From NCBI GenBank assembly GCA_947501565.1, contig CANMWJ010000010.1, forward strand, positions 62,001 through 126,000: 64,000 bases of DNA. Direction: 5' to 3'. The stretch comes from an uncultured Marinobacterium sp. (GTDB taxonomy: Bacteria > Pseudomonadota > Gammaproteobacteria > Pseudomonadales > Balneatricaceae). Within the stretch, counting starts at the first letter, position 1, and every line of letters begins with the position of its first letter. Below, piece by piece: positions 1 through 8,789 of this stretch. The notes below the pieces were generated by a model, which was given only the letters and a program-made list of their open reading frames with translations, did not search any database and had not been told where the DNA came from. The position numbers and the translations under genes were made by a program.

Positions 1-3000
1 CCAGCAAACTGGAATCCCAGGGTTACACCTACTCTTACGATATGTTGGGTGAAGCAGCGCGTACAGACGCCGATGCGATCCGCTATCATCAGGCATACTC
101 GCTGGCGATTCGTGAGCTGTCCGCTGCCTGCACCCACAGCGATATCCGCAAGAATCCCGGTATCTCCGTAAAACTGTCTGCGCTGCACGCCCGTTACGAA
201 TTTGGTCAGCGCGATCGTGTCATGGCCGAACTGGTGGAGCGCACCCGTTCCCTGGCACTGCAGGCGAAACAAGCCAACATGGGCTTTAATATCGACGCCG
301 AAGAGGCGGATCGTCTCGACCTGTCGCTGGATATTATCGATGCGGTGCTGTCCGATCCTGCGCTGGCGGGCTGGGATGGTTTCGGTATCGTGGTGCAAGC
401 GTTTGGTCCCCGCGCGTCGCACGTACTGGACTGGCTTTACACCCTGGCAACGAAATACGACCGCAAGATCATGGTGCGTCTGGTAAAAGGCGCTTACTGG
501 GATGCGGAGATCAAGCGTGCACAGGTGCTGGGCCTGAACGGTTTCCCGGTTTACACCCGCAAGGTGAACAGCGACATCTCCTACATGTGCTGCGCTGAAA
601 AATTGCTCGGCATGACCGACCGCGTATATCCGCAGTTTGCGACCCACAATGCGCACTCCGTATCGGCGATCCTGCATATGGCGCGCGACATGGACAGCAA
701 CCTGTTCGAGTTCCAGCGTCTGCACGGCATGGGTGAATCCCTGCACGATACCGTATTGAAGAACAACGCGACCGGCTGCCGTATCTACGCGCCGGTGGGT
801 GCACATCAGGATCTGCTGGCCTATCTGGTACGTCGTCTGCTGGAGAACGGTGCCAACAGCTCCTTTGTGAACCAGATCGTTGATACCCGTATCCAGCCGG
901 AAGAGATCGCCCGCGATCCGTTTGACGCGGTGAAAGCGCTGGGTGATCAGGTGAGCAGCGGCATGATCGCGACACCTGCAGGCCTTTACGGTCACGGACG
1001 TCTGAATGCACGCGGTTGGGATATTACCGATCCCGTTGCGGTAGAGCTGCTGGATGCAGAGCGTTCCGGTTATCAGGAACACCAGTGGCAGGCGCAGCCG
1101 ATCGTTGCAGGTGAGGCTGTGACTGAGCCGGGTATCCGTAAACAGATCAATGTCACCAACCCGGCAAACCCGGACGATCTGGTCGGCTTTGTGACTGAAG
1201 CGTCTGTCGAAGATATTGAAGCGGCGATCAGCTCAGCGCAGGCCGGTTTCAGTGCCTGGTCTAAAACCTCCGCAGAGCAACGTGCTAAAGCGTTGCGCAA
1301 AGTAGGGGATCTGTTTGAAGAGCATGCGGCTGAGCTGTTCAGCCTGACCACCCGTGAAGCGGGCAAAAACATGTTGGATGCTGTGGGCGAGCTGCGTGAA
1401 GCGGTGGACTTTGCCCGTTACTACGCCACTGAAGCGCTGCGTAACGAAGGCAAAGGTGAAGCTCGTGGCGTGATTACCTGTATCTCGCCGTGGAACTTCC
1501 CGCTGGCGATCTTCTCCGGTCAGGTGCTGGCCGCGCTGGCAGCGGGTAACGCTGTGCTGGCAAAACCAGCAGATCAGACTGCGCTGATCGCAGCCCGCGC
1601 GGTTGAACTGATGCATGAAGCGGGTATTCCTGCTGATGCGCTTCAGCTGCTGCCGGGTAGTGGCGTGAATGTTGGTGCGCCACTGACCTCCGATCCACGT
1701 ATCGCGGGTGTATGTTTCACCGGTTCGACTGCAACCGCGCAACGTATTAATAAGGTGATGGCAGAAAACGTTGCACCGGATGCGCCGCTGGTGGCGGAAA
1801 CCGGTGGTCTTAACGCCATGATCGTTGACTCTACCGCGCTGCCTGAGCAGGTGGTGCGTGACGTACTGGCCTCTGCATTCCAGAGCGCCGGTCAGCGTTG
1901 TTCCGCACTGCGTATGCTTTACCTGCAGGAAGATATTGCCGATCACGTGCTGGAGATGCTGTTCGGTGCGATGGATGAACTGCGTATCGGTGATCCATGG
2001 CTACTGAGCACCGATATCGGTCCGGTGATCGATGCCGCTGCCAAGTCCCGCATTGAAGAACACTGCGAATCTTTCCGTCTGCAGGGGCGTGTACTGAAAT
2101 CCCTGCGGATCCCTGAAGATGGCCGCTTTGTGGCGCCGACCGTGATCAAGCTGGACGGTATCCAGGAGCTGAAACAGGAGATCTTCGGTCCTGTACTGCA
2201 CGTGGCAACCTTCGCTGCGGACCAGATCGATAAGGTTGTCGATGATATCAACGCGCAGGGTTACGGCCTGACCTTCGGCCTGCACACCCGTGTCGATAGC
2301 CGTGTTGAGCGTATCTGCGACCGCATCAAGGTTGGCAACATCTATGTGAACCGTAACCAGATTGGTGCGATTGTGGGTTCTCAGCCGTTCGGCGGTGAAG
2401 GCCTCTCCGGTACCGGTCCGAAAGCGGGCGGTCCTCACTACGTAAAACGTTTTATGACCAATAGCCAGCCAGCGGTTGAGCCTGAGATTCCGGCGACCGT
2501 TGGCGCTGATGACCTGCAGCGGGCAATCGATCAGCTGGAACTGTCCGACGTAGCAAAAGACTGGGCGCTGGAGCCTGCACGCAAAGCCAAGCTGGTGGGC
2601 CTGCTGGGTGACAGCGGCAATGACCTGGCCGTGCTGGGTCTGGATGCCGAAGCGATGCCGGGACCAACCGGTGAGCTGAACCTTCTCTCCGACCAGGCAC
2701 GTGGTGTGGTGCTTTGTCTGGGACCGGATAAAGAATCCGCGCTGAAACAGGCGGCGATCGCACTGGCACAGGGTAACGCCGTGGTGATTGTAGCGGCAGG
2801 CATGCACAGCTGGGCACGTAATGCTGCTGAAGTCGGGCTGCCGGTATTGGCACTGAGCGGTTTGCTTGAGGCGGATGCGCTGACTAAAACCAACGATTTC
2901 GCCGCTGTGACCAGCAGTGCAGATCAGGTCACCCTGCGTAGCTACCGTCAGGCATTGGCTGCGCGTGATGGCGTGCTGATTCCATTGATTACCGAGATCG

Positions 3001-3092
3001 ATGCGCCAGAGCGTTTCGTGATCGAGCGCCACCTCTGTGTGGACACCACCGCAGCAGGCGGCAACGCCAGTCTGATTGCTTCAGCGGAGTAA
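1..3092 (+). CDS. putA: Bifunctional proline dehydrogenase / P5C dehydrogenase PutA, 5' end cut by window edge
   Basis: PutA oxidises proline to glutamate in two steps (FAD-dependent PRODH, then NAD-dependent P5C dehydrogenase). The frame is open from base 3, so about 270 N-terminal residues (the usual DNA-binding and arm domains) lie outside the window. Visible in order: the PRODH barrel with YSYDMLGEAA near the edge, RLVKGAYWDAEIKRAQ and FEFQRLHGMGESL; then the ALDH domain with ITCISPWNFPLA, FTGSTATAQRI and the catalytic cysteine in SAGQRCSALR; then the C-terminal region typical of long PutAs (about 1,300 aa in full). Whether it also acts as an autorepressor cannot be judged because the N-terminus is missing. 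A strong terminator follows, so it is probably the last gene of its unit. Confidence 0.97.
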   Translation, partial: SKLESQGYTYSYDMLGEAARTDADAIRYHQAYSLAIRELSAACTHSDIRKNPGISVKLSALHARYEFGQRDRVMAELVERTRSLALQAKQANMGFNIDAEEADRLDLSLDIIDAVLSDPALAGWDGFGIVVQAFGPRASHVLDWLYTLATKYDRKIMVRLVKGAYWDAEIKRAQVLGLNGFPVYTRKVNSDISYMCCAEKLLGMTDRVYPQFATHNAHSVSAILHMARDMDSNLFEFQRLHGMGESLHDTVLKNNATGCRIYAPVGAHQDLLAYLVRRLLENGANSSFVNQIVDTRIQPEEIARDPFDAVKALGDQVSSGMIATPAGLYGHGRLNARGWDITDPVAVELLDAERSGYQEHQWQAQPIVAGEAVTEPGIRKQINVTNPANPDDLVGFVTEASVEDIEAAISSAQAGFSAWSKTSAEQRAKALRKVGDLFEEHAAELFSLTTREAGKNMLDAVGELREAVDFARYYATEALRNEGKGEARGVITCISPWNFPLAIFSGQVLAALAAGNAVLAKPADQTALIAARAVELMHEAGIPADALQLLPGSGVNVGAPLTSDPRIAGVCFTGSTATAQRINKVMAENVAPDAPLVAETGGLNAMIVDSTALPEQVVRDVLASAFQSAGQRCSALRMLYLQEDIADHVLEMLFGAMDELRIGDPWLLSTDIGPVIDAAAKSRIEEHCESFRLQGRVLKSLRIPEDGRFVAPTVIKLDGIQELKQEIFGPVLHVATFAADQIDKVVDDINAQGYGLTFGLHTRVDSRVERICDRIKVGNIYVNRNQIGAIVGSQPFGGEGLSGTGPKAGGPHYVKRFMTNSQPAVEPEIPATVGADDLQRAIDQLELSDVAKDWALEPARKAKLVGLLGDSGNDLAVLGLDAEAMPGPTGELNLLSDQARGVVLCLGPDKESALKQAAIALAQGNAVVIVAAGMHSWARNAAEVGLPVLALSGLLEADALTKTNDFAAVTSSADQVTLRSYRQALAARDGVLIPLITEIDAPERFVIERHLCVDTTAAGGNASLIASAE

Positions 3093-3134
3093 GATTTCTC
3101 CACCCTTCTAGTCTGACATGGGCAGACTCACTCA

Positions 3135-3189
3135 TGCCGAATCTGGCCTGATTCGGCAATCTTACGCCCTCGTTAGAGGGCTTTTTTTT
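3135..3189 (+). terminator. Terminator after putA
   Basis: Two hairpins in series. The first has perfect 9-bp arms (3135-3143 and 3150-3158). The second, GCCCTC-GTTA-GAGGGC at 3166-3181, is followed by a run of T. The second is a standard intrinsic terminator. Confidence 0.85.
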
Positions 3190-3217
3190 GCGAGTTTGTT
3201 AGGGCAGCGTCTACAGG

Positions 3218-3520
3218 TGTTGGGCATCGCTGCGCGATGGCCAACCTACGACAAACGATTCATTGCTCTCTTGTAGGTTGGTGACGAGCGAAGCGACTCC
3301 CAACATGGAGGCATTGATTTAGCCGCAAATTGAGGCGTTGGCCCACCACAGCGATATTGAACTGATAACCCGCGTCATCCGATATCTTTTGCGGTTTTGT
3401 TGGGAGTCGCTGGCGCTCGTCGCCAACCTACGGGCAATAAGTTGGCTACACCGCGGTTGGGGAGGGGACGTTGGGTGTCGCTGGCGCTTGTCGCCAACCT
3501 GCGGGTGTGCAGGTTGGCGA
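3218..3520. repeat. Cluster of four REP-like palindromic repeats
   Basis: Units at 3218-3249, 3273-3305 (inverted), 3398-3431 and about 3469-3520 share the core TGTTGGG(A)GTCGCT-GCGCTCGTC-GCCAACCTAC, each an imperfect palindrome with GTTGG/CCAAC ends. Further copies lie at 6542-6613, 28843-28876 and 52159-52224. This fills the gap between putA and the outer-membrane gene; no gene is seen there. Confidence 0.75.
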
Positions 3521-3533
3521 ACGGTAGAGTGGA

Positions 3534-4445
3534 TCAGAACTCGGTAGCTACACTCAGGGTGAAGACGTTGGATTCGGCATCCACCGAAGGTAGGTTGGAG
3601 CTTGTGTCGGTGAACTCATAGTTGAACACCAGGTCAAGGTCTTCGGTGATCGGTTTGATGAGGGAGAGGCCGATCAGGTCCTGCTCGTCGTCGCGCTTTT
3701 CACCAATGGACGCGGTCACGTTGTCGTATTCACGCCAGTAACGCTGGTATTTACCTTTGAACTTAAGATCGCCGATCTCTCCAATACTCAGTGGAATAGA
3801 GACGGATGCCTTGAGATGAAACGCTTTGTACTCCAGCTCGTCACTTTTCGTGTCTTCAACTTCCAGCTTTGCACCCAATGAGACGAACGCGGTGCTGTCC
3901 ATGAAGAAGTAGTAGTTGTCTGTGGAGAGACTGTTTTGCGTCGCATCACGTTCGGTTGCGGAGTCGAAGTCTTTTGATACCAGGCTGTAGCCAACTTTGT
4001 TGTACCAGTTTTCAGCCAGGGAGAAGCCCACGGATGGCGTGATGCTGTGTGATGAGTACAGGTCGTTACTGCCCAGATCTACAGTTGAATAGCTGTAGTA
4101 GAGGTTGAGATCGAGATCGTTTAGCTCGTGTGAGCCGAACGCAGACAGGGTGTGTATCTGCAGATCAAAGTCGTCGAGGGAGTCGTATTTGCTCTGGTAA
4201 AGGTCGTAGACCAGTTCCAGCTCGGTGCCTTCGCGCTCGACGGCCATGTAGCCTGCGGAGAAGTCCACGACAAGCGCCTGATCCGACTGGCCGGTGGTGG
4301 TATCCAATGCGGATACGGAGATGTTGTCGTCGTGTTCGATGCCCAATGAGGCTGACAGAGAGAGCGGCGAGTCGCTTGCTTGCGACAGGCCGCTTACCAT
4401 CAGTACACCACAGGCAACCAGGACGTTGGATTTAGCAATTGCCAT
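3534..4445 (-). CDS. Predicted outer-membrane beta-barrel protein
   Basis: 303 aa. An N-terminal signal peptide ends near GLSQASD. The rest is rich in alternating hydrophobic/polar stretches with aromatic residues, and the chain ends in a C-terminal Phe (SVATEF), the usual barrel-assembly signal. LGIEHDDNISV near residue 35 resembles the start of several generic barrel families; no specific family is recognised with certainty. It lies 38 nt downstream of the Ala-rich repeat gene on the same strand, so the two are probably co-transcribed. A role as membrane anchor or export partner of that protein is possible but is inference from position only. Confidence 0.7.
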   Translation of the reverse strand: MAIAKSNVLVACGVLMVSGLSQASDSPLSLSASLGIEHDDNISVSALDTTTGQSDQALVVDFSAGYMAVEREGTELELVYDLYQSKYDSLDDFDLQIHTLSAFGSHELNDLDLNLYYSYSTVDLGSNDLYSSHSITPSVGFSLAENWYNKVGYSLVSKDFDSATERDATQNSLSTDNYYFFMDSTAFVSLGAKLEVEDTKSDELEYKAFHLKASVSIPLSIGEIGDLKFKGKYQRYWREYDNVTASIGEKRDDEQDLIGLSLIKPITEDLDLVFNYEFTDTSSNLPSVDAESNVFTLSVATEF

Positions 4446-4483
4446 AAAAGCCGATCATCCTATTCTCAGAGTGGTATGCAGGT

Positions 4484-5911
4484 TTAAGAGTGTTTCGCGG
4501 CTTTCTTCGCGTTCTCTTTTGCCTGTTTTTTGGCATTTTCTTTAGCTGCTTGTTTGGCTGCTGCTTTAGCAGCCTGTTTCGCTTCGTTCTTCGCTAGCGT
4601 TTTCGCAGAATCTTTAGCTGCACCGCGTGCGGTTTCTTTCGCAGTTTCTTTCGCAGTGGCTTTGGCCAGGCTCTTCGCCTGACCTACAGAAACAGAGTCG
4701 AATTTCTCGATGCGAGAATCAAACTTCGCTTTCTGCAGGGCAGCTTTCTCTTCCATAAATGAAGCTTTGGCCAGCATATGCTCTTCGCCGGTCTCTTCGT
4801 ATTTAGCGGCGAAGGCGTCAGCTTTGCTCAGGAAACGCGCTTCCTGCTCAAAGGACTGGGTGAAGGCGTTGATCTGCTGCTTGCTGTAGTTGCCATCAAC
4901 TACACGCTGCAGGTCGTCTGCGTCGATATCCAGCACAAGTTTGCTGCTCAGCGCATTGTTCAGCGAGCGGTTCATTGCAAACAGCTGCTCTGGTGTCAGC
5001 TGGCCAACCAGCTCAGCAGTCAGGTCGATATCGGCCTGGATAGCGTCTGCGTCGGTCAGGTCTGCGATCAGCTGCAGTGCGTCAGCATCGGTCTGATCAG
5101 CGATAGCCTGCAGCGCATCAGCGTCGGTTTCGTCGGCAATGGCTTGTAGCGCGTCAGCGTCGGTTTCATCTGCAAGAGCTTGCAGTGCGTCAGCATCGGT
5201 CTGGTCAGCAATCGCTACCAGCGCGTCAGCGTCAGTTTCATCTGCGATTGCCTGCAGTGCACCTGCATCAGTTTCATCGGCGATCGCCTGCAGTTCAGTA
5301 GCGTCGGTTTCGTCGGCAATTGTCTGCAGCGCGTCAGCATCGGTTTCATCTGCCACGGCTTGCAGCGCGTCAGCGTCAGTGGCGTCTGCGATCTCCTGCA
5401 GTTCTGCTGCTGCGGCTACATTTTCATCTGTTGGCTCAGCTTCGGCGAGTTCCTGTGCTGCGGCTGCAGCTGCATCGGCTTCAGCCGCTTGCTGGGCAAG
5501 TGCGTCTGCTTCCAGTGCTGCCAGTGCCGCTGCATCAGCATCGGCTGCTTCCTGTGCAGCAATATCCGCTTCCTGAGCTGCCAGCGCCGCAAGGTCGGCT
5601 TCTACCGCTTCAAGTGCCGCAGCATCTGCTTCCAGAGCGTCGAGTGCAGCCTGGTCCGCTTCAGCGGCTGCAGCAGCTGCAGCGTCGGCTTCTGCTGCTG
5701 CCAGTGCCGCAGCATCGGCTTCATGAGCGGCCGCTGCCGCAGCATCATCTGCCAGGGCCTGCTCTAACGCTTCCAGGTCGTCGGATGTCAGTGTGTTGAT
5801 CAGCAGTTGGTCGCTACTAAATTTATGACCGTCGGTAGCATCTTCCGCGTAAGCCGCCGGGAGATAGGATAAAGAAAGTACCAGGGTGGAGATGGCAGTC
5901 TTTTTAAACAT
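4484..5911 (-). CDS. Secreted Ala-rich tandem-repeat protein
   Basis: The start is placed at the ATG at 5911, because TAGGA lies about 9 nt upstream and the protein then begins with a clean signal peptide (MFKKTAISTLVLS, cut near AYA-ED). In-frame ATGs further upstream lack proper spacing. Of about 475 aa, four zones are visible: a short polar head; an EADAAALAA-type helix-forming repeat (about residues 55-150); about 11 copies of a 12-aa unit close to IADETDADALQA (about 170-305); and, after a non-repetitive segment, a Lys/Ala-rich tail (KETAKETARGAAK style, about 400-475) ending AAKHS. The body is strongly acidic and the tail strongly basic. Function unknown; a fibrous surface, periplasmic or polyanion-binding protein is possible. 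Confidence 0.75.
   Translation of the reverse strand: MFKKTAISTLVLSLSYLPAAYAEDATDGHKFSSDQLLINTLTSDDLEALEQALADDAAAAAAHEADAAALAAAEADAAAAAAAEADQAALDALEADAAALEAVEADLAALAAQEADIAAQEAADADAAALAALEADALAQQAAEADAAAAAAQELAEAEPTDENVAAAAELQEIADATDADALQAVADETDADALQTIADETDATELQAIADETDAGALQAIADETDADALVAIADQTDADALQALADETDADALQAIADETDADALQAIADQTDADALQLIADLTDADAIQADIDLTAELVGQLTPEQLFAMNRSLNNALSSKLVLDIDADDLQRVVDGNYSKQQINAFTQSFEQEARFLSKADAFAAKYEETGEEHMLAKASFMEEKAALQKAKFDSRIEKFDSVSVGQAKSLAKATAKETAKETARGAAKDSAKTLAKNEAKQAAKAAAKQAAKENAKKQAKENAKKAAKHS
5040..5400 (-). repeat. 36-bp coding tandem repeats
   Basis: Around eleven 36-bp units, each encoding a 12-aa repeat, lie inside the Ala-rich gene. Units vary at third positions (TCAGCATCGGT versus TCAGCGTCGGT), so they are not freshly amplified, but copy number could still vary by slippage or recombination. 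Confidence 0.85.
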
Positions 5912-6541
5912 GTAAGACATCCTATACGTACCTGTTATCAAAAATCGTTGTTAGTGGGCTTATTCGCCGAACAACAGATGCCGCAGTGATACCAGCAGAA
6001 AGACCTGGTGTTCCTGTTGCGGTGTGCTTTGTTGGCGTTGAAAAGCTACGTCGCTAACGGTCCGATTTCGTATGTTGTAAATGGAGGAGATTTGCTCAAT
6101 TGCAGGCTTGAACGCTTACCGAAACCCGTTATGTATAGTTGTTGGGTCACTGGATGGTACTTATCGTTATATGTGGTGACAGAAGCCAAGCATGCGCGTA
6201 CGTATCAGCAATAGCCGGGCCATAAATTAAATGACTTTATAATTCAGTGGGTTACGATGATGGTTGCGGTAGGGTGACGGTTGAAGAGGGGGATTTACCC
6301 AAATTAAGGGAAGGATCTGTCGCCAGATATATACAATTATTTGTAGTTTTTGTGTGATCTCTTTTATATCAATAAGTTAGGCTGTCGCTGTTTGGAGACG
6401 TGCTGTTAATTCAGTGTTACAGCATTGTTTGGATAGCTTTACGTTCAGGTACGGAAAATGGCTTTAACCCTTTTCCTTGAGGGCCTAAAAGGGCTTATGA
6501 AGGCGCTAGTTGGAGCGGCGAGAAAGAGTAACAAAGGAATA
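5912..6541. other. Gene-free stretch
   Basis: No convincing gene. It must hold the promoter of the leftward repeat-protein/barrel unit. Open frames here are short, unsupported by ribosome sites and not recognisable. Confidence 0.6.
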
Positions 6542-6613
6542 TGTTGGGAGTCGCTGCGCTCGTCGCCAACCTACAGATTATGTAGGTTGGCCATCGCGCA
6601 GCGATGCCCGACA
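6542..6613. repeat. Head-to-head pair of REP-like repeats
   Basis: One unit (TGTTGGGAGTCGCTGCGCTC...) is followed by its inverted partner (GTAGGTTGGCCATCGCGCAG...), joined by a short AT linker, just past the 3' end of the isochorismatase-like gene. Such pairs can fold into long hairpins at transcript ends. Confidence 0.75.
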
Positions 6614-6627
6614 AAGCGCAAGCTGGA

Positions 6628-7173
6628 TTAACGCAGATAGTTCTTGCTGATAAAGCGGAACTTCTCGTTGCTGGCGGTCTGCAACCACTCGAAGGCAACC
6701 ATTTCGCGGCTGACGATGAAGATGCCTGCCTGACGCATGCGCTCCAGAGCCAGCTCTTTATCCTTAGGGTTGCGGGAGGATACGCAGTCTTCCACCACGT
6801 AGACTTCACGTGCCTGTTGTTTCAGCTGCAGGCAGGTTTGCATCACGCAGACGTGGGATTCGGTACCCACCACAACAACCTGGCTTGGGCGCAGGGCGTT
6901 GATCTTCTCGTTGCAGCCTGGGTCGGACATGCAGGAGAAACTCATCTTCTCCATATAACCCTCTTCAGGCAGCACATCTTTCAGCACTTCTGCAGTACCA
7001 CCCAGCCCCTGCGGATACTGTTCGGAGGTCAGGATCGGTACGTTCAGGTGGTTGGCCACTTCTGCCAGCCAGCGGGTGTTTTTTACGACTGCTTCGCCTT
7101 CATGAATGGCTGGCAGCAGTTTCTCCTGCAGGTCGACAACCAGCAGGCAGGATTTGTTCGGTTGAATCAGCAT
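6628..7173 (-). CDS. Isochorismatase-family cysteine hydrolase
   Basis: 181 aa, usual family length. The family triad is visible: Asp14 (LLVVDLQEKLLP), Lys76 (YMEKMSFSC) and Cys109 (VVVGTESHVCVMQT), with the cis-peptide context before the Cys. This resembles the YcaC-type group of amide or imide hydrolases; the substrate cannot be read from sequence. GGGAG lies at good distance before the ATG. It lies 52 nt downstream of the Bcr/CflA-type exporter on the same strand and may be co-transcribed with it. Confidence 0.88.
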   Translation of the reverse strand: MLIQPNKSCLLVVDLQEKLLPAIHEGEAVVKNTRWLAEVANHLNVPILTSEQYPQGLGGTAEVLKDVLPEEGYMEKMSFSCMSDPGCNEKINALRPSQVVVVGTESHVCVMQTCLQLKQQAREVYVVEDCVSSRNPKDKELALERMRQAGIFIVSREMVAFEWLQTASNEKFRFISKNYLR

Positions 7174-7225
7174 CGTGTATCTCCCTCTGATGGTTGCTCA
7201 GGATAACCGTCCGGCTGCGTTCTGG

Positions 7226-8422
7226 CTACGCCTGTGGCTGATCTTTTTGACGCAGAAATACCATATAACTCAATAGGGTAAGGATGCCCATCACGCAGAT
7301 GGCGACGGTCATTACCAGTGGTGTATCACTGTACATATGACCGACGATCACACCGACGGTTGCCGCACAGACAGCTTGAAGAAACCCGAGCAGGGAGGAG
7401 GCGGTACCGGCAATATCAGAAAAGGGTGCCAATGCGCCGCCCATCGACAGCGGCATCACCATACCGACGCCGACCATAAACAGCACCTGCATGGCGATCA
7501 ACCAGGCGAGGGTGTCTTTCTCAAGCAGTGAGGGGATCGCCATCGCGGTGCCTGCCACGGCGGCTATCAACGCGCCCTGCAACAGCATCTTGCGTTGGCC
7601 CACATAGACGCTGAAACGCTGTACCAGTTGGGTGCCGGTGACGTAACCGCAAACAACCAACGCGAAATAAAGCCCGAAGTGCTCCTCAGCCACGCCAAAG
7701 AAGTTGATCAATACAAAGGAGGAAGCCGAGAGGAAGCAGAATAAACCTGAGTACACAAAGCTGCAGGTGAGGGTAAAGCCGACATACTCTTTGTGATTGA
7801 GCAGGCGTTTGTAGGAGGTGATTACGGTGCTGAGATTAAACGGCTTTTTGTACTCCTCTTTCAGACTCTCCTGCACTTTAAGGCCGTAGACCGCCATCAG
7901 GACAAAACCGAAGAAGGCGAGGAAGAGGAAGATAGCCTGCCAGTCGAACCAGATAATCAAGCCGCCGCCAAACACCGGGGCGATCGCGGGAGCGAGTGCC
8001 ATGATGGTACCGATCATCGCCAGAACAGGTGCTGCTTTCTCGGGGCCGTGAATATCCCGCACCATCGTCCTGCCCAACACCGGACCGCCGCAGGCACCCA
8101 GTGCCTGGATAAAACGGAACAGCATCAGCTGCTCGACGGTCTGTGCCATAGCGCAACCGATCGATGCCAGCGAGAAGATCGCCAATCCGCCCAGCATAAT
8201 CGGTTTACGTCCGAAACGGTCTGCCAGTGGGCCGTACAGCAGCTGCGCCAGCGCAAAACCAGCAAAGAATACCGATAGGGTGAGCTGCATCTGATCGACG
8301 TTGGTTTGCAGGTCATCGGTCATCCGCGGCAGGGCGGGCAGGTACATGTCGGTGGAGAGCGGGCCGAGGGCTACTGCGGCAGAAAGTGTCAGAATGGTCG
8401 CTAAGGCGTGCGGATGAAACAT
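7226..8422 (-). CDS. Bcr/CflA-family MFS exporter
   Basis: 398 aa with about 12 hydrophobic segments. Family signatures are ALGPLSTDMYLPALPRM in TM1, GPLADRFGRKPIMLGG between TM2 and TM3 (MFS motif A), and RFIQALGACGGPVLGRTMVRD in TM4 (drug:proton antiporter 12-TM group). It should export small toxic compounds from the cytoplasm by proton exchange; bicyclomycin-type specificity cannot be assumed. Confidence 0.92.
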   Translation of the reverse strand: MFHPHALATILTLSAAVALGPLSTDMYLPALPRMTDDLQTNVDQMQLTLSVFFAGFALAQLLYGPLADRFGRKPIMLGGLAIFSLASIGCAMAQTVEQLMLFRFIQALGACGGPVLGRTMVRDIHGPEKAAPVLAMIGTIMALAPAIAPVFGGGLIIWFDWQAIFLFLAFFGFVLMAVYGLKVQESLKEEYKKPFNLSTVITSYKRLLNHKEYVGFTLTCSFVYSGLFCFLSASSFVLINFFGVAEEHFGLYFALVVCGYVTGTQLVQRFSVYVGQRKMLLQGALIAAVAGTAMAIPSLLEKDTLAWLIAMQVLFMVGVGMVMPLSMGGALAPFSDIAGTASSLLGFLQAVCAATVGVIVGHMYSDTPLVMTVAICVMGILTLLSYMVFLRQKDQPQA

Positions 8423-8676
8423 CGGAAATCCTTGTTGATGCCGCTGGTACAGCTATGTCGCGGGTGGCAATTGCTGTGGGGTTATAACACTAAAAGCAGG
8501 AGAAAAGGCGGCGAAAGATGCAATTCTTTGTTGTATTGACTATCCGCCAGAAGGTGTAGCGGTGTCGCGCGCTGCTAATACTAACCTAAATTGCATGAAT
8601 AGATACGCAAAAAGCGTTTATTATGTGTCTTTATGTATCATTAAAAATGATCGGTATTTTTTATAAAAATAATCCC

Positions 8677-8725
8677 AACTCCCAGGCAGCGGGGCTCCTG
8701 CAGCCTTCTGTACCTCCTGGGAGTT
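8677..8725 (+). promoter_or_regulatory. Long inverted repeat in the paaN leader
   Basis: Perfect 10-bp arms AACTCCCAGG (8677-8686) and CCTGGGAGTT (8716-8725) enclose 29 nt that contain a smaller GGCT/AGCC pairing. It sits 64 nt before the paaN start. It could be an operator dyad or a structured 5' leader; no T-run follows, so it is not a simple terminator. The surrounding 8423-8789 gap holds no gene. Confidence 0.5.
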
Positions 8726-8789
8726 TGAGAATAAACACAACAAGAAACCGCCACCGGCGATCGTTCGTCGGCTAAATCGGGAAAGATTC

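Noticed and set aside
5040-5400. Regular repeats that could suggest a CRISPR array
   Set aside because: Repeats are directly adjacent in-frame 36-bp coding units without unique spacers.
5139-5799. Three overlapping plus-strand frames rich in Ser/Ala, Cys/Ser or Leu/Gln
   Set aside because: They are frames of the 36-bp coding repeats of the minus-strand gene; low-complexity products have no start signals.
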